Shown in pieces: positions 47,807-61,183 of a DNA stretch of 64,000 nt. The stretch is taken from contig CP126194.1 in the NCBI GenBank assembly GCA_030272155.1, positions 6,563,501-6,627,500 of the forward strand, given 5' to 3'. Under the pieces are notes generated by a model. That model did no database searches and was not told where the DNA came from. It saw only the letters and a list, made by a program, of their open reading frames with translations. This DNA is from Tetradesmus obliquus (lineage: Eukaryota > Chlorophyta > Chlorophyceae > Sphaeropleales > Scenedesmaceae). Every line of letters begins with the position of its first letter. Position 1 is the first letter of the stretch. A program made the translations under genes and the position numbers.

Positions 47807-50291
47807 ATGCAAACAACCAACAGCGATGCTCCAGAGCTGCATCATGGCGACGCGTGGCTGTACTCCTGCGACCCTATCTTCTACAACAGTGAAATATTCG
47901 CCACAACATACCAGAAGGTGGTGGTGTGCCCCAAGGTACAGGCTCGGCGGCGTGCTCAGCTGGCAGCTTGAACCAGCAGTGCTGCCCTCCTGCTACACTG
48001 CTGTGTTCTGTCTCCTTCAACCACTGGCTTGCAGGACCGCTGCAACATGCAGCAGTAAGCAGCAGTTCATGTTGTACACGGAACCACGCATGAAGTCCAG
48101 CTCATTCCGGCTATCCTGCAGAGTGCTAGCAAGTAACAACGCTGCTGATGTCACTGTTGTTCCTGCAACGTAGCGCCAGCCGCACAGCTGGGTGGACTGC
48201 CCTTTTGCGCACATAGGCGAAAAAGCCAAGCGCCGGGACTTGCGCTTATTTACCTACACCCCGGAGCTGTGCCAAGATGCAAAGCGGAACGTTGAGTGCC
48301 CAAGGGGCGATGCCTGCGGCAAGAGCCATCACGTACGTGGTTGCTATTGTGCAGCTGTGGTAGCTGTTTTGACTGCTCAATCAGGTTTCCTGCAAGTTGT
48401 CCATAATTTTTGCTGCCAGCTGCTGCATGCGCTGCTTTCCTGCAAGTTGCAGCTGCTTTGAGCTGTGGCATGCCTCGAGTCCTGCAAGCCACGATGCTGT
48501 GCCTGCAGGATGCCGTGCAAGTCAGGGAGCTGAGCATGTGGCTGGTCAGTCCTGCAGCGCTGGCACAAGCGCCTGCTGTACACCATCAGCACAGCTGATG
48601 TCTGATCATACGTGCATCGTCCCTGATCATCCGCTGATGCACTTCCTGCAAATCTGTCCTTCTGGACTTGCTGGTTGCAGGTGTACGAGAGCTGGCTGCA
48701 CCCACAGCTGTATCGCACGCGCATGTGTGCTGCTGGCATACGCTGCATGCGCCCGGTGTGCTTCTTTGCGCACACCCGGGAGCAGCTGCGCCAGCCAAGC
48801 AAGCCAAGCGCGGGGCAAGCAGCCGCACAATTGGTTGCAGCAGCAGCGGTGGCAACAGCAGCAGGTGGTGCAGCAGTGGCTGGTGCGTCTGCTACTGCCA
48901 GTCCAGCAGCACTGGTGCTGTCGCCGCAGCCAGTGCAGCAGCTGGCGCTGCCGTCAGCAACGATCAGCTCGCTGGCAGCACTAGCGCTGTCATCTGCAGC
49001 ACCAGATGCCGCTGGCTCTCGCAGAGCGGCATCACCAGGGCGCAGTGCAGTCCTGCAACATGTAGCAGCCGCGCACACGGCAGGCGCTGAGCTTCACAAG
49101 CAAAGGCGAAGCGCGGGGCAAGTGTTGGTGCGGCCACCATCGCAGCGCTTGGGCAGCAGCGGCGCCTCCTCCAGTCGCTCTCCAGCGCTAGGCCAGCGGT
49201 CATCACCAAGCCCTGCTGCCGGTGCTGCAGCTGCGGCCGCCGCCGCATCAGCAGCAGTGGGAGGCGTCGGGGTTGGGCTTGATAGGCGAGGCTTCAACGG
49301 CAGCACTGCGCCGTCACCCCAGCAGGTGGGTGCAGTGCTGCACACTGCTTGGCCCGTGCCAGCAGGTGATGCCCTGCAGCTGCATGCTGCTGCATTTGGT
49401 GCCGTCCTGCCTCCGTCTGGCGGGGCAGCTGCCGAGTCTGCTGCAGGCGCTGCGCGAGCGGGGGGCACTGTCAGCCAAACGCAGCTGCTGCTGCTGCAGC
49501 AGCAGCAGCAGCAGCAGCAGCAGATGCAGCTAATGTCACAGCAGGGCTACCCTGAAGCAGTGGCCGGCCCTGCGCCGGCAGGGCCTCAGCTTGTGGCTAT
49601 ACCAATCTGCAGCGGCATGGAAGCTGCAGCTCCCTACTACACTGCGCATCCTCTGGCAGCTGCCCAGTTCACACCAGCAGCTGTTGTTGCCACAGCAGCA
49701 GCTGCAGCAGCCAGAACAGCACCAGCAGGAGTCTTGATGCATAACGGTAGTTCAGGGGTGCCAGCAGAGGAGCAGCTCCGAATTCAGCAGTTTATGCAGG
49801 CTGCCGCTGCAGCAGCAGCAGCGCAACAGCTGCAGATGCAACAGGGCGCAGAGCCCGGTACCCAGCAAAGCATGGCTGAGGCGTACATGCAGGGTCGCAT
49901 TGCAGCAGCGCAGCAGCAGCAGCAGATGATGCAGCATCAGCAGCAGCAGGAGGCATGGCATGGCTTGCTGCAGGCGGATATGCAGGACCTGGTGCCTACA
50001 GGCCTGCCAGCCAGCGCGCCTGGCTATGCTGTGCCGCAACAGCCACACCCTGGCTATGCAGCGGCTGCCACAGCAGCAGGTCTGGCAGGCTTCCGCCCTG
50101 TGGCACAGCTCAACACTGTTGCTGAGGCAGAGCTTGCTGCAGCGCAGCAGCGGCAGCAGCTGCTGCTGATGGCAGCGGCGGCGCAGGACCCAGCTGCAGC
50201 AGCAGCTTTGGTGGCACTGGCAACGGGCGAGTCTGAGTCAGCGCGTGCAGCTGCGCTCCACATGCAGCAATACGGCTGCTCCCAGCAGTGA
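47807..50291 (+). CDS. RR-type tandem CCCH zinc-finger protein
   Basis: Exons 47807-47935, 48174-48332 and 48681-50291 join in phase 0 to give 632 aa. In plants, proteins with this arrangement bind AU-rich mRNA and cycle between nucleus and cytoplasmic granules, acting in stress and hormone responses. The arginine-rich first finger is complete only after splicing: [16 protein letters not shown] fits C-x5-H-x4-C-x3-H. It is followed by [31 protein letters not shown], then [14 protein letters not shown] and [10 protein letters not shown], as in the TZF family. The second finger ends GKSHH where plants have a YAHG-type ending. The remaining ~430 residues are Gln/Ala/Ser-rich with several Gln runs, unusually long and disordered-looking. 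The start ATG at 47807 is the first in the open frame; an upstream exon is possible. Confidence 0.88.
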
Positions 50292-53200
50292 TGCGGCCCA
50301 CATGCATGCTGGGAGCCGGGTACTTGCTACGTGCATGTCCAGGCAGCGTACCATGGAAAGGTGCACAGGTGTCAAGTGTTAGTGTAAGACAGGGTCTGCT
50401 GGAAGTGTTGCTAGATCTCCCTGAGCAAACTGGGCGGCAGAAGGGAATGCCTCTAGTGGTGTGGCTTTTGTGGTCATTTTTGGCTGTACTGACGCGCACA
50501 GATTGAGATGCACTCAGATCGTTCTCAATAACAGACGCTGCATGCATAAGCACATAGAAACGAGTTGCTGGCTGCTTGTGAGCACGTGTTTGTGGATGTG
50601 TGTACGCCTTGCTTTCGCACTAGCCTGGTGCGCGTGCAATTGCCAACAATATCCTGCATGTTTTTGCCCATTTGAGCGTGGTTTCTTCGTCGTCTGTGGC
50701 GGAGATATGCCTTGCATGCGCAGATCGTCACCTGGTATCGAGTGTGCTGTGTTGTTTTTGACGCCCCGTCTGTTGCTTGCTGCACCGCAGCAGCACCAGG
50801 GGCAGTCGTGGTCGTCTGCTGGTGTTGTGCGTGCCGCGTCTTTGACAGTAGTGCATTGTGCCGCTGGCGGCACTGATTGTGCATCTGGTGCATTAGAGCT
50901 CTGCTGAGGTGTGTCCCAGCCCCTGGCAGAAGCATCAGCTGTGTCATGCGCTGCTGTCAGCGCTCTTGCCATCCGTGCATCTGCGTCCTGGGTGTGCCCG
51001 CGCCCTGTACGTGTCGGTTGATTGTCAACAAGGTGCTGTGTACCACTGTTATCCGAGGCATCAGTCGGTGGGGTGTATGTGGCGATGTGTTGTGGAGAGC
51101 TGCCGCACAGCACGGCGCTGCGGATGACCAGGCGCATGTGTGTCTTGGCTCATGTGCACATCTCTTTTCGGCGTGTTGGTCAAAGGATGAGCGTGCCGTG
51201 GGTTGGGAAGGGGATGGGGCTATTTTGATTTTTTGTCGGGCTGTCGCTGAGCTGCTTGCTCTGCTGCTCGTAGGGTGCGCTATTACTGCAGCATTGCAGG
51301 TATCCGACGGCCAGAGATGTTTGTTGTGTTGCCTCGTGAAGGTGATGGCTCATTCTGCGAGGGCCTGGTTCGTGGCGCGGTGCTGTGTGTGGTCTATTCA
51401 TGCCTGCAAGTCTGCAGGAAGGGATGCTCACTGGCCATGAACCCTTCAGTTGTCAGCCCAGGCTGTTCATGTTAACCATCGGTGGCAGCACGGTGCTCTT
51501 TGCTTGTGCTGCTAGTTGACATGCTGGGCTGTGCTTGCTACACTTGCTCATTGTTGTCGACGCTTGACGGCTGTCGCCTGTGCTTAGCTGAAGTGGTTAC
51601 ATTGTTCTATGGGCTGGTGGGCTGTTGGGTTGGTACGGGCAACTGCTGACGTGCTCTGTGGGCTTGCTGCCAGCCTACATTCAAACATCCACATCATATG
51701 AGCATGTGTGGTGGTTGATATTTGCGCATACCTGGTGAAACAGTGTCTGCACAGGCACAGAGCATTGGTGGCTTTGGAGGCTCCGCTCTGGCATATTCTG
51801 TTTTGGTACTGCAGCAAAGATGCAGATATCTGCTGGGTGGGGTAGGGCAGCAGTGAAGCAAGTCGGGTTGGCGTGGCTGCTGCAGGCCATCTCGAGGGTG
51901 CTTAGGACCTGATTGCAGCAGCTGGGGGGCCCTTGCAGCAGACATGTGCCTGCACATGTGCTGCTGCAGTGCTTTTTGTTCAACCATTGTGAGGATTACA
52001 TGTATCAGGTGCACTGCACAATGGCCGTCATTGCTGCCTGCGTGCGCGTGAGCGTGGTGTGTCGCTGCATTGTTGCATCAGGTGGTCGTTGGAGTGGTGC
52101 CGATTGGTTGCACTGCTTTTGGTGTGTTGCAGGAGCTGCAGCTGGTGTCTGCCACGCACAAGGCCTGCTGCTAGCAGATTGGCCTGGACACTGTCCATTT
52201 GCGTCTGCTGCAGCCAGTGCTTGAGTGCTTGTGCCTGGAGCCTGGCAGAAACGGGTTGAGTCAGGGCTTTGCAGTCAGTTGTTGCATTCCTGTCGCATAC
52301 GTTTACGTAAAGCTCTGGAAAGCTGCTGGTTGAGGCAGCTGCAGTGGTGCATTGCATACCGCTGCAGTGATTTTGGCGAGTGGGGTTGTGTGGTGTTTTG
52401 TAGGCTGTTTGCTGTTGGGTCAGTGCGCCCTGCACGTGTATGCAGGCCCCTTGCTGGCACATGTCATGGCTTCGCAAGCCTGACAGGCTGATATGCCAGT
52501 GTCATTTGTTCCAATTCTGTTTCAATCTCTCGTTGCCCTCGACGCGGGCATTGCTGTGTGGATTCTGGCTTGCTGCGGCGACTAGTTGTGCTGTTTTCCA
52601 CAGTACACGAGGTTGCCTTGCTGCCAGTCTGCTGCTTGAAGGTTGTTATTCGAAGTCCTGAACACCTGGTAGGAATGCTTTGGCCAGCTACAGTTACTGT
52701 TAATGCGTCTGCTGCTTTCCCTTACCAGTGTCTCTGGGGCGTGAGCTGGAGCTGTCTTTTTTGTTTGAGGGCAGGGCAGGGCAAACGGGCCGTGTGATGC
52801 TGCACGTACCTGCACGCATCTGGTGGTGTGAGCACTTGTCCTGGTTGGGACGGCGTGGCTGTGTTTCTGTGCGGTGTTAAGCACAGGTCGCTGAGGGACA
52901 AAAGAATGCATCTGTGGCAACTGGCAGTGCATGCTGATGCCGCAGCCTGCAGTCTGGCTTCAGCATCCTGCGACTGGTATTCAGAGTATGGCATTCTGTG
53001 GCTACCTGCGTGCTCTGTAGCTGTAGGTGACGACCATTGGTGCCTGCTTCTGTGCAGCATGTTCTGTGCGCCAGCGCAGCAAAGCAGGATAGTATGGCCA
53101 CACATGCTGCTGCTGCTGGGGCTGCTGCTGCTGCTGCTGCTGCTGGAGCTTTTGTTTGATGCACATGTTTGTTATAGTGCCAGCAAGCGCACACCTAAAT

Positions 53201-55404
53201 CAGGGGTATGTTTCTGTCAGGAGGCTGTTTGGCTGCTTGTGAGGCAACCGAGGAGTGCCAATGAAGCTGTTGCGTGGTGTGCTGCATCAACATGCCGCCA
53301 TGCAAACAGCGACGCACGGTTGCAGGGTTGTTGCAGGCATCATCTGGCACCTGTGCAGCGCGCTTGGAAGGTCATCTGCTGTATGCCGGATGACAGGCAG
53401 GCTGCAGCCGTGACACGAGCTTGTGGGGAATTGTTTCTGGGAGTGTGGCTGGCTGCTACGGCAGCTGGCATCTCCGGCAAGAAAGAGGTGTGTGCTGCGT
53501 GGCCATGTGGTGCACAGCAATGTCTGCTGCTGTGCAGGCAATGTCTGTTGGAGGTGCTGCAGGTGGCAAATGCGTGAGGTGGCATGCTGCTGCACACAGA
53601 CAGCTGCAATGCAGCGTTACAGCCTGTGTGTAAGGGGCTCAGCGCCTGGTGCTGCGTCTGCGCAGCCATGCAGCGCACGCCTGCATGATGCGGCTCGTTT
53701 GCGTGCACGGCACGTGGTTTGCCCTTGGTTTAGGTTCCAGCACTGTTGTAGACACTTGCCGCTTGCCCAGGCACCAATGCATGTTATGCTTCTGATCTCA
53801 CTGCAGGGGGGTCAGCAGCGCGCTGGTGGGGCTACACCTTGGCGCCTTGGCGCGTTTCAACACCTGGGGTATAATATGTCTCGTGAACACCTTTATGCTT
53901 CTGCTAGCTGTGTTGTACAGCATGAGGGCACCTGGGTACTTCTTGAGTGACGGTGCTCCAAAGCAGCACTTGATGATTGCCATCCCGTGTTGAGGCCACA
54001 CGCCAGGTGCCCGGCACCTGCAGCTGAGCATCAGCCAATGTGCCAGCAGTCGGCCAGTGCACGTGCGCTGGTGTGGCTGGCACTGAGTGAGGGCGTGGGT
54101 CAAGCGGTGCGTGTACACACGTGTTGTTTATGCATGCGGGCTGTGCCCTCTTTCTGCCGCTCCAATGGGGCGCGGGGCTGATGGCGTTATTGCTATGGCT
54201 TGATGGATACATTGATGATGATATGTGGGCTGTGCCATCTGGTGCTTAGCGAGCGTTCAAGCGTGTGGCTGTGTTCTTGCAGCGCATCTCTTGTGTGGAT
54301 CCTTTTGCTGCAGCAGCACTCTCTGCTCGTGCTGTGTTTGCAGCAGCAACGATTGGCAGGCATTGCGTGGCGTAAGGCTTCTGTTGGCTTCAAAACTTGC
54401 CGGTGGCTTTGCGGACCTGGGAAGGCAGAGGTCTATGGGGCAGCTTGTGAAGGCCTCGTACTAAGGGGCGTTCCGTGCTGCTGGGTGTTTTGGAATCTGT
54501 GTACATTTGTCACAACACGTTTTTTGGGCAGCTGGTGTGTGCCATATGGCGACATGCATGGCGTCAAACTTGATCACACCAGTGCAACGCCAGAGCTCTT
54601 GCTGACATGGCATGATTTGGCAGCACCATGGCATTGATACGGTGCTGGCAGTGAGACTGGTGTGGTGGCCGCCCCCATGCGGCATGGGGGAGGTGGGGCA
54701 GGCAGCTGCCAGAGTCACAGGGTTCTCAATGGCATGCGAGCGCTGCTGATGTGCTGCAGCCTACAGGCTGCGTTTGAGTTGCACTTTACGCGCGTCTCAA
54801 CGGGTCAACGCCTGACGTTGGAAAACATTGGTCAGCCTGCCACTATGTGAGGAGGGTACGCGGCTGCAGTGCTGTTGCAGCCTGCGCCAATCCTGACAGT
54901 GTATGATGCATTGCCGCAACAGCAGGCTGGGCTGATCACCAAGCCGTGGTGAGGGCGAACTGACAATGCACAGCAGGTGGGGATGTCTTGTGAACACGCT
55001 GCAGTGCGGCTGTGCTACAGCTGCCTGCGCTGGTGTTCGTGTACTGCTGGGCAGTGCTTCGAAGCACTGGAATTCCAGCAGCGTGTGTGTACGTTTGGGG
55101 TTCTGGGTGGCTCGGAGCCATCCTGGTGGAATTCCCACTCTTTGTTGAGTTGAGCATGTAACGTAAATGCAACGTGTCACGCGGTGGAGGGTACATGACG
55201 GAAAGTTCAAGTTGTGCATTGTCAGATTCAAAGGCCAATAATGGCAGGCGCAACCACCCAAGCCAGCGAACTTCAGCAGGAGTCAGCTAATCGACTGCAT
55301 CACACTGGCGGGCTGCCGACTCTGGCAAGCACCATGTCAGTGCACAGCAGGCCTTGCTGTGTGACAATGGCTTGAGGCCACTGGAGTGGCCAGCTGGCTA
55401 CACG

Positions 55405-55446
<42 letters not shown>

Positions 55447-55775
55447 ACAATGATGATGCCAGCCCCAGGTGCCACCGCATGTTGCGGTGACGGTGATGCC
55501 TAGCACCAGTCCAGCCACCGGCACCGCGCCCAACTTTCAGTTTAAAACAATTTAGTTCATTGCCTCATCCATAAGCATAATGTGGGAAGAGGAGCCACCA
55601 GCACGGGCTGGTTCAAACACCCCACCTAGACCTGCAGGTGGGTGCGGCAACCAGCAAGAGTTGCTTCCCAGCGTGGCTGCCAACAAGAGGTGCTTGCGCT
55701 TGGCCGCATGCCCCATCACCAGTACTGCCAGCAGCGCAGCGCTGCTAGGGCGCTACTGCTACGGCGCTGCAGCTG
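50292..55775. other. 5.5 kb without a recognisable gene, G/T-rich top strand
   Basis: I found no chain of phase-compatible exons and no recognisable domain on either strand. The top strand is visibly rich in tgctg, tgtgtg and gtgctg words over most of the region. It holds a (CTG)n tract at 55406-55443. The 3' UTRs of the zinc-finger gene and (from the other side) the SET gene lie at its ends. Possibilities are a long non-coding transcript or eroded mobile DNA. Confidence 0.4.
55406..55443 (+). repeat. (CTG)n microsatellite
   Basis: About 12-13 perfect CTG units in non-coding DNA. Confidence 0.88.
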
Positions 55776-57197
55776 TTACTGCTGCGCCTGTTGCTCCTGC
55801 TGCCACCACTCGTCTGCCACAAAGCCAAACTTGAGGAAGGCCTCCAGTGGCGCGTAGCCGCCCTGGTAGCAGATCAGCAGCTCCTGCCCTGCAGCGAGAG
55901 GCACAGCCTCACCCTGCACGGTGCAGACAACAAGTCTTGATGTGGATCTTCATGTATCAACTCACTTGAAGCGTCCCAGTGTGCAACAAAGCAGAGCAGA
56001 TTTATGTGTGTGGAAACAGGCAGCAGGGTTGTGGCGAAAGCAGCATGCGTCTGCAGGAGTGCGCGCGTCAGAGGCTTTGCAGACGACTGCCATTGCTGGC
56101 GCTGCTCATGTGTTTCAAGGGGACACGCATACTGCATCTGTTGTCTTGCGAGTGACAGGACGCTGCGATGTCGCCGCTTGCTGCCAACACATTATTCATG
56201 CTGTCAAGTACTACAACTGTACAGTAGTGCAATGCATGCTAGCTGCCCTGACAATGGGAGCAGGAGCCCATGTGCTGAGATGTCCACAGCACCCACTGCC
56301 AGCTAGCCAGCTGCTGGCAGGCACATCAGTGTAACAGGTGCTGCTGCAGCGCCTCACGTTTCTGATTGGCAGCACCGTCATCACCAGCTTGTCATGGTCA
56401 TCCAGCTGTAGCATAGGGCCCATTGCTTCTGCTCCATGGTTGACTAAGTCAATGAACGGCACCAGCCCGCTGCTGCTGCCGCTGGTCAAGCTGCGGGATG
56501 CCACATGCCCCAACGCTTGCAGGACAAGCTCAGCTGTGATGCCCAGCGAAGGACCTAGCAGCTGCTCTGCTTCGCTTGATGCATCGAGCATCTGCTGCTG
56601 CTGCTGAGCTGTTGCTTCTGCCCATCCTGCAACTGCTGCGGTGCCCCTGGCTGCGCTGTATGGTGCTATGCATGTGTCTAGCTGCTGTGGGGAGGTCAGG
56701 AGCCAGGGGCATGGTGGCTGTGAGGGCAGTGTTTGTAAGTAAGGACCCCAGCTGCTGTTGGATTCATGCTGCAACTCGTGTGCCAGAGCAGCAGCAATAA
56801 GCTGGCTGCTTGAGAGCTGCTCTGCTGCTGCGGCTGCCAGTGCACTGCCTGCATGCTGCTCGATGATGTGCAGCGCCTGCGTGCTGGTGAACTGCAGCTC
56901 CTGAGGGACTGATATGAGTGGGCCTGCTTCTAGGTCCTGCAAGCTGATGTCTTGGCCAGCTACAATGCCCCTGCAGCCAGAGCTGGGTGCGTTGTCTGAC
57001 AACAGCAGGGCGGGGTGGACGCTGCCTCCTTGAGAGCAGATCCAGTCGCGCAACTCCCCCAGCTGGCTTGCATTGCATTTACATCTATCTACTCTACGCT
57101 GAGCACGGTGTATGCGGGCTTGAAGTACGTGTGCTGCAGTGCCAGTACAACCGCTGCTAGAAATAGGAGTGGCTAGGTTAGACCGGGTCAAACGCAT
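55776..57197 (-). CDS. SET-domain protein (Rubisco LSMT / SETD-like)
   Basis: Two minus-strand exons, 57197-56358 and 55913-55776, join in phase 0 to give 325 aa. This SET subclass transfers methyl groups from S-adenosylmethionine to lysines of non-histone proteins; plant members include Rubisco large-subunit methyltransferase. Seen: LRDWICSQGGSVHPALLLSD near the N-terminus, GIVAGQDISLQDLEAGPLISVP (the usual G--A--DI--GE-L--VP start of the domain), SSWGPYLQTLPSQPPCP, VPFIDLVNHG (the conserved D-x-x-NH core), then after the intron LAAGQELLICYQGGYAPLEA and LKFGFVADEW, the usual E---YG---N---L--YGF end. It looks short, because the C-terminal substrate-binding domain of LSMT is absent. The substrate is unknown. 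It shares a divergent promoter region with the membrane-protein gene. Confidence 0.86.
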
Positions 57198-57707
57198 GCC
57201 AGGTAGGTCGGATATCTCTGACAGATTGAAGTTCAGTTATCCACGCGCATTTCTTTCCGCAATGGTGGATGGTTGCCTCTTCTAGCTTGAGTTCAGAGTG
57301 CGATCCTCGTGGCAGCACAACAGGACGCTACAACAATCAGGTGGGTTTCAGGCACATCCATTGTGCGATCGTGCTCGCGTTGATGTCGCATTCATATGTG
57401 TAACGGTAACAAGGGCTCAGCTGCTTGGTGCCCAGCAAAAGCGTCGCAGCTCTTGTAGGGCCCCAGGCAGGCACTCTCATTCGGCATTGCGGTCGATATT
57501 ATCACGATTGTATACGCGTTGAACTTGCATGACTCCAGCAGCAACGCGAACCCAAACAAACCTACTGTACTGCTGCTTGGGGGTTGCTGCTCCTGGGGGT
57601 TGCAGCTGCAGCCTCAAGCTCATCTACACATGAGCAGTATACACTGAAGACCCAGCTGCCACAGCTTTGACAACTTCAGTGAAGCAGCACAGCAGCACAC
57701 AAGTGTG
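57198..57707. other. divergent promoter region SET gene / membrane-protein gene
   Basis: A 510-base region between two start codons facing away from each other. No clear TATA box and no coding sequence. It must contain both promoters unless far upstream exons exist. Confidence 0.5.
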
Positions 57708-60700
57708 ATGGCGCATCTGGCCGCACGCCTGCAGCCAGGATTCTCTTTGCAGCAGCAACGCAGAGCTTGGCCAAGTTGCAAGCACCAAGTAAGTCGAAAC
57801 AGCAATGACCACCAGAGGCAGTGCCTCAGCCGCTTACAGTTGTTGCAGCCCCAGGCATGGTCTGCCGCACGCTCGGCAGCTACCTGGCCCTTTCATGCTG
57901 GCATGCCTTTGCTTACGCGCTGACGATGCTTGCATGCAAAAGGCACCAGCCACCGCAACACCAAAAGAATGAACTCCTGACCCTTCATATGTACATGCAG
58001 AGAGGCAAAAACATCAGAGCTTCTTGGGGCAGTGGCGCCAGCAGCAACACAGGCACAGAGCGCTGGTGGTCCAGCACTAGTCAAGACAGCAGCAGCAGCA
58101 AGCCGCAGGAGGAGCAGCAAGCACAAGACAGCAGCGGCGGTGACAGGTGGTCGCACCTAGTGAACAGAAACCCGGGCTCCCCGTCGTATAGCGGCAATGG
58201 TGGTGGCAGCAACAGCAGCAGCAGCAGCGGCGGCAGCAGCGGCTATCAATCAGGCAGCTACGCATATGGCAACACTGGTACGACTGGAAGCAGCTACGGC
58301 TCTAGCTACGGTAGCAGCTACGGCGCTTCTGCTTCTCAGCCGGACAACAGCACCCCTAAAGAAGAGAGCAGCAGCGATGCCACGCCTGTCATCAGCAGCA
58401 GCAGCGCTGCACAGTCTGGCAATGCAGCCCCCTGGGTGGTGCTGGCGCTGATTCCCACTGTGCTGTGGTGTATCACTTGGTGAGCGCTGCTTGGATCATC
58501 ACTAAACACGCTTTTGCAGCATCAGTGGCACCAGCAGCAGCTGCTGCATCTGGTAGCACCAGCAACCGCTACTGCGTCTGCTGTAACGTGAAACAATCAG
58601 CATAGCACCTGCCAACACCTCCATGTCTTGCATGTGCGCCAAGGCCAAGCACACCGCCGTGTTACATACCGCTATGTTACTCAACTGTTACATGTCAAAT
58701 TCACAAATGTGCAGGTGCCTCACTGGCGGCATGGTCACGCTGGCCAACACCTCCATGTCTGGCATGTGCTCCATGGCAGCGCTGCTGTTCCCTCAGCTGC
58801 CAGTCAAGGGCGTTGACTACGAGGACATCGCAGTCAGCCTGGTCAAAGCTCTGCACAGCAACACTGACGCACCCAGCACCTGGGCGCGGCCAGGTGATTT
58901 CAGCAGACATATGACAGAGTTATGCATGATTTGGTGCAGGAATGCACTTGCTGTGCCGCTGTACGGCGAGCTGGGATGAAGGCCATGCAATGTGTGATGA
59001 ATGCATGTGCGTCAGCGAGTGGCGCGGCAGCGGGTGTTGCTGTACACAGCAGCTGCACAACCACCAAGCTGCTGCTTGTGCTGCTGCTGGCTCAGCTGGC
59101 TGCGTTGTTACTTCCTGCTGCTGCTGTGTCTGCTTGCAGGACTGCTGGCCCCAGCTTGGCTTCTGCGAGGATTGATGGCGGCTATGTTCAACCTGGCCCA
59201 TGCAAGCTCCGGCGTCGCTGCAGCCCTGATCCCAAGTAGGTGCTCCGACTGTTGCAGAGCAAGCCATGGCCAGCATTCAGTGTGCTGTTCACAAAAAGCA
59301 TTCAACCACTGACTGCGCTGCCGCGCTGCTTCTACCCTGTGTCTGCACGCTGTACATCTGCTGCATGCAGGCCTGATCAACTTCAACTATAGCGTCATAA
59401 CAGTGCTGTTGACAAACATTGCGTTTCCTGCTGTGTTGCTGCTCTGCCTCTGCTGCATCCAGGCCAGCAGCTGCTGATGGTGTCGGGTGTGTCCCAGGGC
59501 CTCATGTACGCCACCTGCCTGCTGCTGATGATGCCGCTTGGGGCCGGCCTGCGCAGCCTGGCGGCTCAGCTGCTGGCGCTGGCGCAGCGCAACAAGCTGC
59601 AGTTGCCCAGCATCAAGCTGCCCTTCAGCCTGCCCAGGTGAACAGCAGTCAGTGAATGCTAGCAATGCTGTGCGTTGTGGCTTTTTAGGGTTTGGGATGC
59701 GGGCCGCGCAGTGTATCCACATGTCCGTGCGTTACGTAACCACATATCTGCTGCTGCATGCATGAGGGCGTGCCTGTCCCCGGCGTCTCAACTAGAGCGC
59801 TTTAAACCAGCAGGTGGTAGTTGGAGCTGCTCTCTGTGCCTGACGAGTCTGTCAGCGGCTCTTGAAGTGTGCGTACATTCGCCTCAAGCACGGCCCTGCT
59901 ATGGTTTATCATGTGCCTCTGCCTTGTTGCATGCAGCTTCAGTGACAACACCTACCTAGCATTCACGTTGGCAGTGCTCACCATCAGAGACAGCTTCAAA
60001 TTTTTGATTTGAAATATGTTTTCTCTGTCGTGCTTGCCTGATTTTGGGTGCAGCTTCATGGACAACACCTACCTGGCACTCAAGCTGGCAGCGCTCACCA
60101 TATCAAATCGCTGTTGAATATTTCTTTTTTCCTTGCTGCGCTTGCCTCGCGCTGTCCCCACTGAAAACTGAGCCCGCTATATATGATGTTTCTCTATTTT
60201 TCTGCTGCGCTTGCTTGTTATTGCGTGCAGCTTCAGTGACAACACCTACCTGGCACTCAAGCTGGCAGGCGTGCTGGCGTGGCCCTGCATCAGCGTGGCG
60301 GCAGTGCTGCAGCCTTCGGCAATGGCACACAACTCCTTCACTGCCAACTTCACTGTGGCAGCGCTGCAGGTGGGTGCGCTTGCATGTTTAGTTACAACAC
60401 CACGTCACAACTGCATGCACTGTGTTTGTTTTTGAAACAAGCAAACAGAAAATGAAGCATGGCTGGGACGCTGCACAAAGAAGTGTGCGGCCGAATCTTT
60501 TATGGCAGCTTTTCGCCGGCTGTTTTGTTGTGATGAACGGACTGCTGTTGGTGCTGCTGCATGGGTAGGTGGGTGCGGACCGGCACACATCTGAGAGCAT
60601 TTCGTGTTCTCTTGCTCTGTGCTGCACCGTAGGTGGGCGTGTGCACACTGCTGCTGGCGCTGCTGCTGTCAGTGGCAGTCGCAGCGGGCCGCTTTGCGGC

Positions 60701-61149
60701 GCAGCTGGGCCGCCGCACGGCCACGACTGACGCAGTGCTGGGCTTTGGCTTTCAAGTTGGCGGCCTTTGTGCTGCAGCGGGGCTGCTGAATGTGGCTCAA
60801 ATTGGGCTGGGTCTGGCTAGTGGCCTGCTGGGGCCCCTGCAGCTAGGTGAGTGTGTGTTCGAGTGTGTTTGTGTGCACCCCAAGCCAGCTACATCAGCAT
60901 CTGCTGTTAGTGACGTTGGTGGTAAACGTATATGATAACGTAAACGAATATGAGTGAGTACTGGTGATGTGTGTCACCCGGCATGCTCAAGATACGCTGC
61001 TCAGGTGATGTGCTGCGTCTGGTGGCACACAACTGCCATGTGAGTCTGCCCCGCCCTGCGCCGCTGCAAGGTCTGCTTGGCAGTTGCTTGATGCTTCTTA
61101 CTCGGCCGCATTACCACCAGCTCAACAATGCTCTTGAACTTGCACACGC

Positions 61150-61183
<34 letters not shown>

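Noticed and set aside
50514-51137. 207-codon minus-strand frame with a CPWCCCG segment, considered as a zinc finger or retroelement gag
   Set aside because: No spaced Cys/His pattern, no reverse transcriptase or integrase nearby, and no terminal repeats seen.
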